Assembly: GCF_023147505.1 (NCBI RefSeq)
Contig: NZ_JAHXPB010000004.1
Coordinates: 186,001-250,000, forward strand
Reading direction: 5' to 3'
DNA: 64,000 bases
Source of the DNA: Brevundimonas sp. EYE_349
Lineage (GTDB): Bacteria; Pseudomonadota; Alphaproteobacteria; Caulobacterales; Caulobacteraceae
Part shown: in pieces, positions 1 to 7,509 of the stretch
How the letters are laid out: each line of letters opens with the position of its first letter
Numbering within the stretch: position 1 is the stretch's first letter
The notes under the pieces: generated by a model
What the model saw: the letters and a program-made list of their open reading frames with translations, nothing else
The model's database searches: none
What the model was told of the DNA's origin: nothing
Program-made: the position numbers and the translations under genes

Positions 1-134
1 TCGGGCGCGGGGGCGACGTTCGGGGCGGCGGCGGCGGCGAAGACGGCCACGGCGGCGAAGGCGGCCGTCTGGCCGGAGTGGATCAAAAGGGTCTTGCAGC
101 GCGCCATCGGCGCGTCGGTCAGCAGGCGTCGCAT
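1..134 (-). CDS. Secreted or envelope protein, N-terminal fragment
   Basis: Only the first 44 codons are inside the window; the gene runs off the left edge on the minus strand. The peptide begins MRRLLTDAPMARCKTLLIHS and is followed by an alanine-rich hydrophobic stretch and an Ala/Pro-rich segment, which looks like a signal peptide with its cleavage region. Met10 (codon at 105-107) is an alternative start that would give a more typical signal peptide. A GGAGA ribosome-binding-like sequence lies about 10 bases before the first ATG. The family cannot be recognised from this fragment. It is transcribed away from the DUF465 gene on its right, on the same strand but 164 bases distant. Confidence 0.5.
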   Translation of the reverse strand, partial: MRRLLTDAPMARCKTLLIHSGQTAAFAAVAVFAAAAAPNVAPAP

Positions 135-148
135 TCGGCGGCGTCTCC

Positions 149-162
149 AGCGTATTTACGCT
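149..162. repeat. Short perfect palindrome upstream of the left-edge gene
   Basis: AGCGTA-TT-TACGCT has six-base perfect arms and lies 15 bases before the ATG of the left-edge gene. It could be an operator or a small 5' hairpin. No known regulator is recognised. Confidence 0.3.
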
Positions 163-298
163 CTGGAATTAAGGAACGCGGCGTTCGACGACGCACGGCG
201 TTCCGTGGAAGGCCGGCTTATGCCCGGGGGCTGGGGCGACTTTGGGGCCTGGTCTGGGCGGCGGATGGTCGCAGGACGGAACCGGGCCGTGCCGACGT

Positions 299-523
299 TC
301 AGGCGATGATGTCGGGCAGGATGACGTCCTCGATCTTCACGATCTCGTCCTTCAGGGCCAGCTTTCTTCGCTTGAGTCGGGCGATCATCAACTGGTCCGG
401 CAGCGTCGCCTGGCTGAGCGCGTCGATTGAGGCGTCCAGGTCGGCGTGCTCCTGGCGCAGCAGTTTGACGCGGGCGTGCAGGGCCGCTTCTTCCTCGCTG
501 ATTTCAGGCAGGTCGTCGTTCAT
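299..523 (-). CDS. YdcH/DUF465 family small coiled-coil protein
   Basis: The 74-residue protein is highly charged and predicted helical, with the core pattern LPDQLMIARLKRRKLALKDEI that matches the YdcH (DUF465) family. These are small proteins in proteobacteria whose function is not established. The heptad-like spacing of Leu/Ile with Lys/Arg/Glu suggests a helical hairpin or coiled coil in the cytoplasm. A second family member lies at 1741-1914, so two paralogues bracket the TIGR02444 and ubiX genes. The gene is on the same strand as those two and may be read from the same transcript, 37 bases downstream of the TIGR02444 stop codon. Confidence 0.8.
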   Translation of the reverse strand: MNDDLPEISEEEAALHARVKLLRQEHADLDASIDALSQATLPDQLMIARLKRRKLALKDEIVKIEDVILPDIIA

Positions 524-560
524 CGTCTGGTCCCCGAAGGCGCTTATAGCGACGCCGGCT

Positions 561-1025
561 TCAGGCCGGAAGGGCGTCGGCCAGGCGGATCAGCGCCGGG
601 CGAGGGGTGACGGCGGCCCAGATCCTGGCGGTGGCGGCCAGGCCCTCGATGGCGGCACGAGGCGGAGCGCTGGGCTCGGGCGCCAGCGCCTCCAGCGCCT
701 GAAGAAGATGGCGTTCGGCCTCAAGCTCGACCGCCTTGACGCGGTTGCGGATCGTCTCGCGCGGGCCGTCGTCGATGTCGGACACAGGCGCTTTCAGGAT
801 GCGGCGCATGGCCCGCAACGGCGTCACCACCACCCCGTCCCAGGCGCGGGCGGTGTCGCAGGCGGCCTCTATCGTCTCCTCGTCCGGCCGCCGACCCGTA
901 GCGGCGGCCCAGGCGGACCACAGCAGCAGCGGCACGTTCTGTTCGTGATGGTCCTGCAGCGCCAGACAGGCGTCGGAAACGCCCGGGTCGCCATAGGCGG
1001 CGACGGCCCAATCCCACAAACTCAT
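561..1025 (-). CDS. TIGR02444 family protein
   Basis: This 154-residue cytoplasmic protein starts MSLWDWAVAAYGDPGVSDAC and carries the family pattern CLALQDHHEQNVPLLLWSAW, which I recognise as TIGR02444, a proteobacterial family of unknown function. The start at 1025 is chosen because its ATG overlaps the ubiX stop codon in a TGATG arrangement, which implies translational coupling to ubiX. A longer reading frame extends upstream but lies inside ubiX. It is largely helical and has no signal peptide or membrane segment. The pairing with ubiX suggests co-expression, but nothing in the sequence links it directly to ubiquinone synthesis. Confidence 0.8.
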   Translation of the reverse strand: MSLWDWAVAAYGDPGVSDACLALQDHHEQNVPLLLWSAWAAATGRRPDEETIEAACDTARAWDGVVVTPLRAMRRILKAPVSDIDDGPRETIRNRVKAVELEAERHLLQALEALAPEPSAPPRAAIEGLAATARIWAAVTPRPALIRLADALPA

Positions 1026-1624
1026 CAGCTCAGACCCTTCCAGCGCCGCACGGCGCTCCAGTCTAGGCCGAACAGGTCCAGCGCGCGGCCCACCGACTGG
1101 TCGACCATCTCCTGGATCGAGGCGGGTCGGGCGTAAAGGGCGGGCAGGGGCGGGGCGATGACGGCGCCCATTTCGGCCAGGGCCGTCATGGTGCGAAGAT
1201 GGCCAAGGTGAAACGGCGTCTCGCGCACCATCAGGACCAGCGGTCGCCGTTCCTTCAAAGTGACGTCCGCCGCCCGGGTCAACAGGGTCGAGGTCACGCC
1301 CGTCGCGATCTCGCTCATGGTCTTGACCGAACACGGCGCCACGATCATGCCCAGGGTGCGAAACGAGCCGGAGGCGATGGTCGCGCCCACATCGGCCAGC
1401 TTGTGCACGACGGACGCCTTGGCGGTCAGCGCCTCCGGCGTCAGATCGGTCTCCTGCGACAATGTGAGCAGGGCGGCCTTGGTCACCACCAGATGGCTCT
1501 CGACGCCCAAATCGCTCAGCGCATCCAGCGTCCGCGCGCCATAGATCGCGCCGGAAGCCCCTGAAATTCCGACCACCATCCGGGCGGGCGGGTTCCGTAT
1601 GGCTCCGTTCACATCATCGACCAT
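1025..1624 (-). CDS. ubiX: Flavin prenyltransferase UbiX
   Basis: UbiX makes prenylated FMN from FMN and dimethylallyl phosphate. Prenyl-FMN is the cofactor of the UbiD decarboxylase in ubiquinone synthesis. The protein is about 199 residues from the ATG at 1624, close to the usual 190. It shows the N-terminal flavin-binding pattern VGISGASGAIYG and the conserved APCSVKTMSEIATG and RETPFHLGHLRTM blocks typical of the family. A GGAGG lies upstream of this ATG with long spacing. ATG 1579 and GTG 1684 are alternative starts. The stop codon overlaps the next gene's start, so both are probably translated from one message. Confidence 0.93.
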   Translation of the reverse strand: MVDDVNGAIRNPPARMVVGISGASGAIYGARTLDALSDLGVESHLVVTKAALLTLSQETDLTPEALTAKASVVHKLADVGATIASGSFRTLGMIVAPCSVKTMSEIATGVTSTLLTRAADVTLKERRPLVLMVRETPFHLGHLRTMTALAEMGAVIAPPLPALYARPASIQEMVDQSVGRALDLFGLDWSAVRRWKGLS

Positions 1625-1740
1625 TTTTGCGGTCAGCCTCCAACCTGTCCGACGAAGCGGGCTGTCACCGGAATGTGATTCCACAGCCTGCCAAACCGGG
1701 CGCTCACTCTACTGGTCCCTAACCTGAGGAGGCGCAAGCC

Positions 1741-1914
1741 ATGACCATCGAGGCTCGTATTCGCGAACTGGGTAACCGTCATCGCAATCTGGATCAGACG
1801 ATCCAGAAGGAACTCGCCCGGCCGTCCGTGGACACGTTGCAGGTCAGGGAGCTGAAGCAGAGGAAGCTTCGGCTCAAGGAAGAGATCACCAGCCTGGAGG
1901 CCCGCACCCACTAA
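1741..1914 (+). CDS. Small DUF465/YdcH-like protein
   Basis: A 57-residue protein starting MTIEARIRELGNRHRNLDQT is encoded here with a clear ribosome-binding site, GAGGAGG, about 8 bases before the ATG. The segment RELKQRKLRLKEEI matches the helical core of the YdcH/DUF465 family and resembles the 74-residue paralogue at 299-523. It is a short, soluble, highly charged helical-hairpin protein of unknown function. A strong intrinsic terminator follows 27 bases after the stop, so it is a monocistronic unit. It is short enough to be missed by length-filtered gene callers. Confidence 0.85.
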   Translation: MTIEARIRELGNRHRNLDQTIQKELARPSVDTLQVRELKQRKLRLKEEITSLEARTH

Positions 1915-1941
1915 ACGGCGTCAGGCTTCCTAGAACGACGA

Positions 1942-1975
1942 CGGCCCCGGAGATTGCTCTCCGGGGCCGTTTTGT
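1942..1975 (+). terminator. Intrinsic terminator of the small DUF465 gene
   Basis: Ten-base perfect arms CGGCCCCGGA and TCCGGGGCCG, separated by eight bases, are followed by TTTTGTT. It ends the 1741-1914 transcript and may also help separate it from the convergent trcR gene. Confidence 0.85.
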
Positions 1976-1991
1976 TCTGGAAGACCTTATG

Positions 1992-2657
1992 TCAGTTCTT
2001 CGAACCGAACACCGACTCTGCGGTGGGCTCGGCGCTGGGGCGCTGGCGGGCTTCGGGGACGAACTCGGGCTCGGCCTCGACTTCCTCCACGGGCTGGATC
2101 GTGCCGCCGCCCTTCTTCAGGTCGTCCTTGGCCTTCTTGTCGGCGGCCTTCTTGACGATCTCGTCCAGGGCCAGCTGGCCGACCAGGCCCAGGGTCACCG
2201 GATCGACTGGCTTGATGTTGGCCGAGTTCCAGTGGGTGCGGTTGCGCACGCTCTCGATGGTGGACTTGGTGGTGCCCAGCATCTTGGCGATCTGGGCGTC
2301 GGTCACCTCGGGGTGGTTGCGCACGAACCAGGCGATGGCGTCCGGCCGGTCCTGGCGACGTGAGACGGGAGTGTATTTCGGCGCCGGTTTGGCCGATTTC
2401 AGCAGTTCGGCGTGGCGGCTGACGATGGCCTTCATCCGATAGTTTTCGTCGGCTTGCGCCTTGTCCAGCTCTTCGCGCGTCAGCTGGCCGCCGGTCACAG
2501 GATCGACGCCGCGAATGTCGCGCGCCACATCGCCGTCGGCGATGCCGCGGACTTCCAGCGGGTGAAGACCGCAGAAATCGGCGATCTGCTCGAAGCTGAG
2601 GGAGGTGTTGTCGACCAGCCAGACCGCGGTGGCCTTGGGCATCAGAATGTCGCTCAT
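1992..2657 (-). CDS. trcR: Cell-cycle transcriptional regulator TrcR (DUF1013)
   Basis: This 221-residue protein matches the DUF1013 family, annotated as the cell-cycle transcriptional regulator TrcR in alphaproteobacteria. It begins MSDILMPKATAVWLVDNTSL and contains a helix-turn-helix-like region around residues 105-145, including PEVTDAQIAKMLGTTKSTI, which suits DNA binding. The tail from about residue 185 is acidic, low-complexity and probably disordered. The ATG at 2657 is chosen because the family starts here; the frame continues upstream without homology. It is monocistronic and converges with the small DUF465 gene. With RcdA and SciP it is one of three Caulobacter-type cell-cycle factors in the window. 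Confidence 0.88.
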   Translation of the reverse strand: MSDILMPKATAVWLVDNTSLSFEQIADFCGLHPLEVRGIADGDVARDIRGVDPVTGGQLTREELDKAQADENYRMKAIVSRHAELLKSAKPAPKYTPVSRRQDRPDAIAWFVRNHPEVTDAQIAKMLGTTKSTIESVRNRTHWNSANIKPVDPVTLGLVGQLALDEIVKKAADKKAKDDLKKGGGTIQPVEEVEAEPEFVPEARQRPSAEPTAESVFGSKN

Positions 2658-2877
2658 GGGGCGTTCGTCCCGGTGTTGTAGGAGCCGCCGAATGAGGCTT
2701 CGGCTGGCGTTGGATACGACGGCGCCCGGCCTTTCGACCGGGCGCTTATGATTTCGATATAGGCCTATTCGCGCGAAAAGAAAACGCCGCCCGACAATCG
2801 CATACAGCAACGGTTCATCCGTCCGGTGCAACCCTTGCGGTAGTGAAGGCTTTGAGCCTCAGGGAGAGGAGAACCCC

Positions 2878-3540
2878 ATGTCCATTCTACTTTCGGCCGC
2901 CCTGGCCGCCGCGATGGCTGGTCAGGACTACAGCACCCAGCGGGTCGCACCCCGTGGCGGCTACAGCCAGTCATGCACCGAGGCCTACACAAATCGTGGT
3001 CGGCTTTACGCCGATTGTCGTGACGTCCGTGGTCGGATTCGTGGGACATCCATCGAACTGGCGCGGTGCGGCAACGAAGAGATCAACAACGACAACGGCC
3101 TGCTGGTCTGCGGTCGCTTTCGTGGCGACTATGAGGACAGCCAGCCTGGGCGGCCTGGCGGTGGTTGGAGACCTGGCGACGGCGGCGGCTGGGGATCGGG
3201 CAACGGCGGTCCGGGCCATGGCGGGCCGGGTTGGGGCGGCCCCGGTTGGGGCGGCGGAAATGGCGGTTGGGGCCGATCCTCGATCGTCGTCTATGAAAAC
3301 TCTAACTTCCGGGGCGCTTCGCGCGAGTTCACCAGCGAGGATCGCAACCTGGGCCGCACCCCGTTCAACGACCGCATCAGCTCCGTGCGCGTGCAGGGCC
3401 GGTGGGAGGTCTGCACCGACGCGGAGTTCCGGGGGCGCTGCAGGATTGTCGAAGGCGACATCCGCAATCTGATCGGCGGATTCAACGACAGCATCTCGTC
3501 GTTGCGTCCAGTCGACGGCGGCTGGCGTCCCCGCCGTTAG
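2878..3540 (+). CDS. Secreted CVNH plus beta/gamma-crystallin-like protein
   Basis: The 220-residue protein has a short hydrophobic N-terminus (MSILLSAALAAAMAGQ) that looks like a signal peptide. Residues about 25-85 resemble a CVNH (cyanovirin-N homology) fold, with the pattern SQSCTEAY, LYADC and DNGLLVC. A glycine/tryptophan-rich spacer follows at about 90-138. Residues about 140-215 contain a beta/gamma-crystallin motif: VVYENSNFRGASREF, then RGRCRIVEGDIRNL and NDSISSLRP. This suggests an exported, carbohydrate- or calcium-binding, possibly stress-protective protein. A GGAGAGGAG sequence lies 7 bases before the ATG. Its stop overlaps the stop of the convergent oxidoreductase gene. The domain assignments rest on visible motifs only. 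Confidence 0.75.
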   Translation: MSILLSAALAAAMAGQDYSTQRVAPRGGYSQSCTEAYTNRGRLYADCRDVRGRIRGTSIELARCGNEEINNDNGLLVCGRFRGDYEDSQPGRPGGGWRPGDGGGWGSGNGGPGHGGPGWGGPGWGGGNGGWGRSSIVVYENSNFRGASREFTSEDRNLGRTPFNDRISSVRVQGRWEVCTDAEFRGRCRIVEGDIRNLIGGFNDSISSLRPVDGGWRPRR

Positions 3541-4508
3541 ACCTGCAGCATGATCTTGCCGATGTGCCCGCCTGCCTCCAGTTCGGCGTGTGCATCGGCC
3601 GCCTGCGCCAGCGGATAGACGGCGTCAATGGGCGGTTTGACCGCGCCGGATGCGATCCAGAGCCATGCCTTGGCCTCCACCGCTGCGGCTAGTCGCGCCT
3701 TTTCGTCCGCAGAGCGGCTGCGTAGCGTCGATCCTGTCAGGGTCAGGCGTTTCAGCATGATCCGCTGCAGGTCCATCTCGACATTCGGGCCAGTCAGCGA
3801 CGCGATCACCACCCAGCGTCCGCCGGCCTTGAGGCTGTTCAGGTTCAGATGGGCGTAGTCGCGTCCCACCATGTCCAGCACGACATCGGCGCCGCCCGCA
3901 GCCTTGATACGCGCTTCCAGATCGTCCGTTCGGGCGTCCAGGCTGACGTCGGCGCCCAGATCGGCCGCCGCCTTCGTCTTGTCGGCGCCGCGAGAGGTGG
4001 CGATGACGGTGGCGCCCGCCGCCTTGGCCATCTGGATCGCCGTGACGCCGATGCCGCTGGTCGCGCCATGGATCAGAAGCGTCTCGCCGGCTTTCAGGGC
4101 GCCCGCCTCGAACACATTGGCGAAGACGGTGAAGACTGTTTCGGGCAGGGCGGCCGCCTGAACGAAATCCAGTCCCTCCGGGATCGGCAGGACGTGGCGG
4201 GCGTCCACCACCGCCTGTTCGGCGTATCCGCCCCCACCCAGAAGCGCGCAGACCCGGTCGCCGACCTGCCAGCGCGTGACGCCTTTCCCAACCCGAGCGA
4301 TCTCGCCGGCGACCTCCAGCCCCAGGATGTCGGACGCGCCGGGCGGCGGGGGGTAGGCGCCGGTCCGTTGCAGCAGGTCCGGCCGGTTAACCCCCGCCGC
4401 CCGCACGCGGACGACCACCTGTCCCTGTCCGGCGACGGGATCGGGACGTTGCGCGACCTTCAACGCCTCGGCCGGCCCAGCGCCGCCTTCGATCTGGATG
4501 ACCCGCAT
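3537..4508 (-). CDS. NAD(P)H-quinone oxidoreductase, PIG3/zinc-independent MDR family
   Basis: A 323-residue medium-chain dehydrogenase/reductase of the quinone oxidoreductase type. The N-terminal GroES-like part contains GVNRPDLLQRTGAYPPPPGASDILGLEVAGE, a block characteristic of the PIG3 group, and lacks the zinc ligands of alcohol dehydrogenases. The Rossmann part carries LIHGATSGIGVTAIQMAKAAGA, the NADPH-binding loop. The full length matches the family. It probably reduces quinones or enones in the cytoplasm with NADPH. It ends tail-to-tail with the crystallin-like gene, the two stop codons overlapping, and diverges from the DUF1192 gene 88 bases away. Confidence 0.9.
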   Translation of the reverse strand: MRVIQIEGGAGPAEALKVAQRPDPVAGQGQVVVRVRAAGVNRPDLLQRTGAYPPPPGASDILGLEVAGEIARVGKGVTRWQVGDRVCALLGGGGYAEQAVVDARHVLPIPEGLDFVQAAALPETVFTVFANVFEAGALKAGETLLIHGATSGIGVTAIQMAKAAGATVIATSRGADKTKAAADLGADVSLDARTDDLEARIKAAGGADVVLDMVGRDYAHLNLNSLKAGGRWVVIASLTGPNVEMDLQRIMLKRLTLTGSTLRSRSADEKARLAAAVEAKAWLWIASGAVKPPIDAVYPLAQAADAHAELEAGGHIGKIMLQV

Positions 4509-4596
4509 CGCACTCGCCTTGCTTTCGTCCGTGTCAGGGCGTTCAGATAGGCGCCCCGGCCCGCCTTGGCCATCACCGGAACGAAAGGCGCAGACG

Positions 4597-4800
4597 ATGT
4601 TCGAGGATTTGGAGCCCCGGCCCCGGCGCGGCGAACCGCTGCGCGCCCTGTCGCGCGAAGATCTGGACGTCTATTCCATCGAGGATCTGGAGGGACGCAT
4701 CGCCGCCTTGGACGACGAGATCGCCCGCACTCGCGCCGCCATTGAGGCCAAACGGTCCAAGAAAAACGCCGCTGACGCCCTGTTCAACTTCGGATCCTGA
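4597..4800 (+). CDS. DUF1192 family small protein
   Basis: A 67-residue protein of the DUF1192 family, found mainly in alphaproteobacteria and of unknown function. The family signature is the segment YSIEDLEGRIAALDDEIART followed by a basic stretch and the C-terminal end ALFNFGS. It is predicted to be mostly one helix or a coiled coil. The ATG at 4597 is preceded by an A/G-rich stretch (GGAACGAAAGG), and the family normally begins near here; an upstream in-frame start would add unrelated sequence. It lies 92 bases before rcdA on the same strand and could be co-transcribed with it. Confidence 0.85.
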   Translation: MFEDLEPRPRRGEPLRALSREDLDVYSIEDLEGRIAALDDEIARTRAAIEAKRSKKNAADALFNFGS

Positions 4801-4892
4801 TCGCGAAAGCCGTCGCGGCATGGCATGAGCGTTGCATCGTTTTGTCGAACGGCTCCGTCAGGGACCGATTGCAGGACGGTTCCGCATATCCA

Positions 4893-5408
4893 ATGATCAA
4901 AGCTGAAATGACCTTCGCCCACGCCTCCGCCGACCGCAGCCGCACGGTGCGCGATTTCGCCCGGTCGGAACTGTTCGACCGCACCTTCCGCGAAGGCATG
5001 GAACTGGTGGAGGAGACGGCCGCCTATCTGGACGGGGAGGGACGTCGCGATTCCAAGATGCTGTCGCGCGCCGCCGCTCTGGCCTATGCGGCCGAGAGCA
5101 TGAAGCTGACGACCCGGCTGATGCAGATCGCCTCTTGGCTGCTGGTCCAGCGCGCCGTCCGGGAGGACGACATGTCGCCCGAGACGGCTTGCGAGCCGCG
5201 CTATCGCCTGAACGATCGCCGTGTCGAGGCCGAACCCAGCCACGCCGAACTGCCGATCGCCCTGGTCGAATATCTGGTGCGGTCCGAAAAACTGTTCGAA
5301 CGGACCCTGTATCTGGATCGCCGCATGTATCTCGACGACCAGGAGAAGGCCCCGGAGAACCCCGTGCTGTCCCAGATGGGAATGCTGGAGGCCGCCTTCC
5401 GGGGCTGA
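4893..5408 (+). CDS. rcdA: RcdA/DUF1465 family protein, adaptor in CtrA proteolysis
   Basis: The 171-residue protein belongs to DUF1465, the family of Caulobacter RcdA. In Caulobacter, RcdA acts with CpdR and PopA to deliver CtrA and other substrates to the ClpXP protease at the G1-S transition. The diagnostic block is MELVEETAAYLDGEGRRDSK, followed by AAESMKLTTRLMQIASWLLV and QRAV, which form the three-helix core. The ATG at 4893 gives a length like Caulobacter RcdA; a TTG at 4842 would add a 17-residue extension without support. No CtrA-like box is visible directly upstream. The last 20 or so residues are probably flexible. Confidence 0.88.
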   Translation: MIKAEMTFAHASADRSRTVRDFARSELFDRTFREGMELVEETAAYLDGEGRRDSKMLSRAAALAYAAESMKLTTRLMQIASWLLVQRAVREDDMSPETACEPRYRLNDRRVEAEPSHAELPIALVEYLVRSEKLFERTLYLDRRMYLDDQEKAPENPVLSQMGMLEAAFRG

Positions 5409-5417
5409 TCGCTAGCG

Positions 5418-6980
5418 TTATGGGCCGACGTCGTTGGCGTCGGCGCGGCCGTCGTCGATGGGCTTGGGCAGGTTGACCCCAATGCCAAGCGCCTGGGCCA
5501 GTTTGTCGTCGCGGCCATAGACGTCTTCGCGGAACGCGACACGCCCCTGACCGTCGACGAAGGCGGTCCAGTACAGCAGGCGCACGGAAATCTCGCGCCC
5601 TGTCGTCACCCGTGTCGTTTCACGGCTGTCCTGCGCGGCGTCGAACTGTCCCAGCTTGGTCGGATCGGGCGACAGCAGCAGGCGGGCGAACTCGACCGCA
5701 TTCTGAACCCGCACGCAGCCGTGGCTGCGCTGGCGCGTGGACAGGTTGAAGGCGGCCTTGGAGGGGGTGTCGTGCAGGAAGATGGCGTAGCTGTCGCGCA
5801 GTTCGAACTTCACATAGCCCAGGGCCGAGCGCGGACCGGCGCGCTGAATGACCATGCCGTCCTTCACATACATGTCGTTGGCGGCCAGATAGCCCGGCCC
5901 CTTGGGCAGGATTTCGCGACGTGCGATGCCGGCCGGCACATACCAGGGCGGATTGGCCACCACCGAGGCGAACGGCTTTTCCAGGCTGGGGGTCTGGTTC
6001 TCGGCCGAGCCGACTACGACGCGGTTGGAGTGAACCGGCTTGCCGTCCTTCCAATAGACCATGATGGCGGCGGCGGTGTTGACCTCGATCCGTTCGGGCG
6101 CGACTTCGCGCTTCAGCCAGCGGCGGCGTTCCAGGTTCAGGGCGATCTGACGCGCGCGGTCCTCGGCCGAGGCGCCCAGCGACCGCTGGGTGCCCGCGCC
6201 GATACGGCCGTCGGCGCCTAGGCCATGCCGGTTCTGGAAGCTTTGCACCGCGCGCTGCAGCTCGGCGTTGTAGGTCAGGCCCTGCGCCTTCAACCGCGCG
6301 CCGTCGGCGGCCGACAGGTCGCCCTCGGCGGTCAGCCGGTCGATCAGAGCGGGGATGCGGCGGTCGCTATTGCCCGGCTCGATGGTCGCGCCCTGCGCGA
6401 AACGAGGCCAGCCGCCTTGGGCCGCCAGTCGGCGATAGCGCACATAGCCCGCCGACAGGTTCTGATAGCCGATGTCGGTCGGCGCCAGGCCATCGTACCA
6501 GTTGGCCAGCACATTACGGTTCAGGGCGTCGGTCAGTCCGCGCGGCAGGTCCACGCGGTTCTTCTGCATTTCCCACAGGTCTTCGACCGTCTCGGGCCGC
6601 ACCTTGCCTTCGGCCAGCACGCGGGCATAGGCCAAGGCCGCCGCCGTCGTGCGCAAATCCGCGCTGGCGGGGTCCGCCGCCAGGCCCACGAAGTCGAAAT
6701 AATCGTTGGCGGCCAGGCCATGCTTGTCCGCACGCGACGCGGCCGTATTCAGAGCCCGCACCCGTTCGGCGTTCCACACGGGCCGCCAGTTGTTCAACTC
6801 GTAAAAGGCGCGGACGTCGGCCTGCTGGGTTTGCGGCAGACGAGAGATCTGGTCGTTGAAGCTGTTGTAGAAGGCGGTCGCCTCCGGGCCGCGCTGCACG
6901 AAGACCTGTTGCGCGCGCGCCGTGGAACCGAGGGCCATGGCCGCCGTGGCGACGCCCAGACCCAGTTGCCGTCTATTCAT
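5418..6980 (-). CDS. Periplasmic L,D-transpeptidase, YcbB/LdtD-like
   Basis: A 520-residue exported enzyme expected to form 3-3 cross-links in peptidoglycan or to attach proteins to it. The first 23 residues are a signal peptide ending around STARAQ. A helical scaffold follows, then a peptidoglycan-binding-like segment near residues 245-270 (LQRAVQSFQNRHGLGADGRI). The YkuD catalytic domain lies at about 300-470 and contains IFLHDTPSK and the active-site motif SHGCVRV near residue 420, with the catalytic cysteine. The arrangement matches YcbB-type proteins of similar length. It is monocistronic, with rpmE and a terminator upstream of it on the same strand. Confidence 0.92.
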   Translation of the reverse strand: MNRRQLGLGVATAAMALGSTARAQQVFVQRGPEATAFYNSFNDQISRLPQTQQADVRAFYELNNWRPVWNAERVRALNTAASRADKHGLAANDYFDFVGLAADPASADLRTTAAALAYARVLAEGKVRPETVEDLWEMQKNRVDLPRGLTDALNRNVLANWYDGLAPTDIGYQNLSAGYVRYRRLAAQGGWPRFAQGATIEPGNSDRRIPALIDRLTAEGDLSAADGARLKAQGLTYNAELQRAVQSFQNRHGLGADGRIGAGTQRSLGASAEDRARQIALNLERRRWLKREVAPERIEVNTAAAIMVYWKDGKPVHSNRVVVGSAENQTPSLEKPFASVVANPPWYVPAGIARREILPKGPGYLAANDMYVKDGMVIQRAGPRSALGYVKFELRDSYAIFLHDTPSKAAFNLSTRQRSHGCVRVQNAVEFARLLLSPDPTKLGQFDAAQDSRETTRVTTGREISVRLLYWTAFVDGQGRVAFREDVYGRDDKLAQALGIGVNLPKPIDDGRADANDVGP

Positions 6981-7065
6981 AACCTGTCCGCTTCTTCGAT
7001 CGCTTCGGCCAGCGTGGCCGATGCCCCTGGTACCCGAACGCCCCTACATTATCGGCGTTCCGGCC

Positions 7066-7097
7066 AAACAAAAAGCGCCGGCCTTTCGACCGACGCT
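7066..7097 (-). terminator. Intrinsic terminator of rpmE
   Basis: On the minus strand AGCGTCGG pairs imperfectly with CCGGCGCT and is followed by TTTTTGTTT. It lies 50 bases after the rpmE stop codon. Confidence 0.75.
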
Positions 7098-7148
7098 CTT
7101 GGTGACCTGTTTGCTGCAGTATGTCGCAGCGAAGTCTCAAGTCGGGCC

Positions 7149-7373
7149 TTACTTCTTGATGAAGCCGGCGAACTTGTTGTTGAAGCGCGAAACGCGGCCG
7201 CCGCGGTCCATCAGCTGGGCGTTGCCGCCGGTCCAGGCCGGGTGCGTCGTCGGATCGATATCCAGGTTCAGCGTGTCGCCTTCCTTACCGTAGGTCGAAC
7301 GGGTCTGGTAGGAAGTGCCGTCGGTCATCACCACGGTGATGAAGTGATAGTCGGGATGCGTGTCCGCTTTCAT
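7149..7373 (-). CDS. rpmE: 50S ribosomal protein L31
   Basis: A 74-residue ribosomal protein of the large subunit, beginning [20 protein letters not shown] and containing the conserved [14 protein letters not shown] and [10 protein letters not shown] blocks. It lacks the CxxC zinc-binding cysteines, as is usual for the alphaproteobacterial zinc-free form. The ATG at 7373 fits the family start. An intrinsic terminator follows. The gene is divergent from the ABC exporter at 7510, so both promoters share about 136 bases. Confidence 0.97.
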   Translation of the reverse strand: MKADTHPDYHFITVVMTDGTSYQTRSTYGKEGDTLNLDIDPTTHPAWTGGNAQLMDRGGRVSRFNNKFAGFIKK

Positions 7374-7509
7374 GGTCGTCGTCCGGTCTCTGGCGCGGTG
7401 ACGATGCCGACCGTCTGTGCGCGTGAAAATGAGAATCCCGCTGAAAGGTCCAGCGGAAAAGAGCGCGGCGTTTACACCGAGGGGCGTTCCGGGGCAAGAG
7501 GCGGGCACC

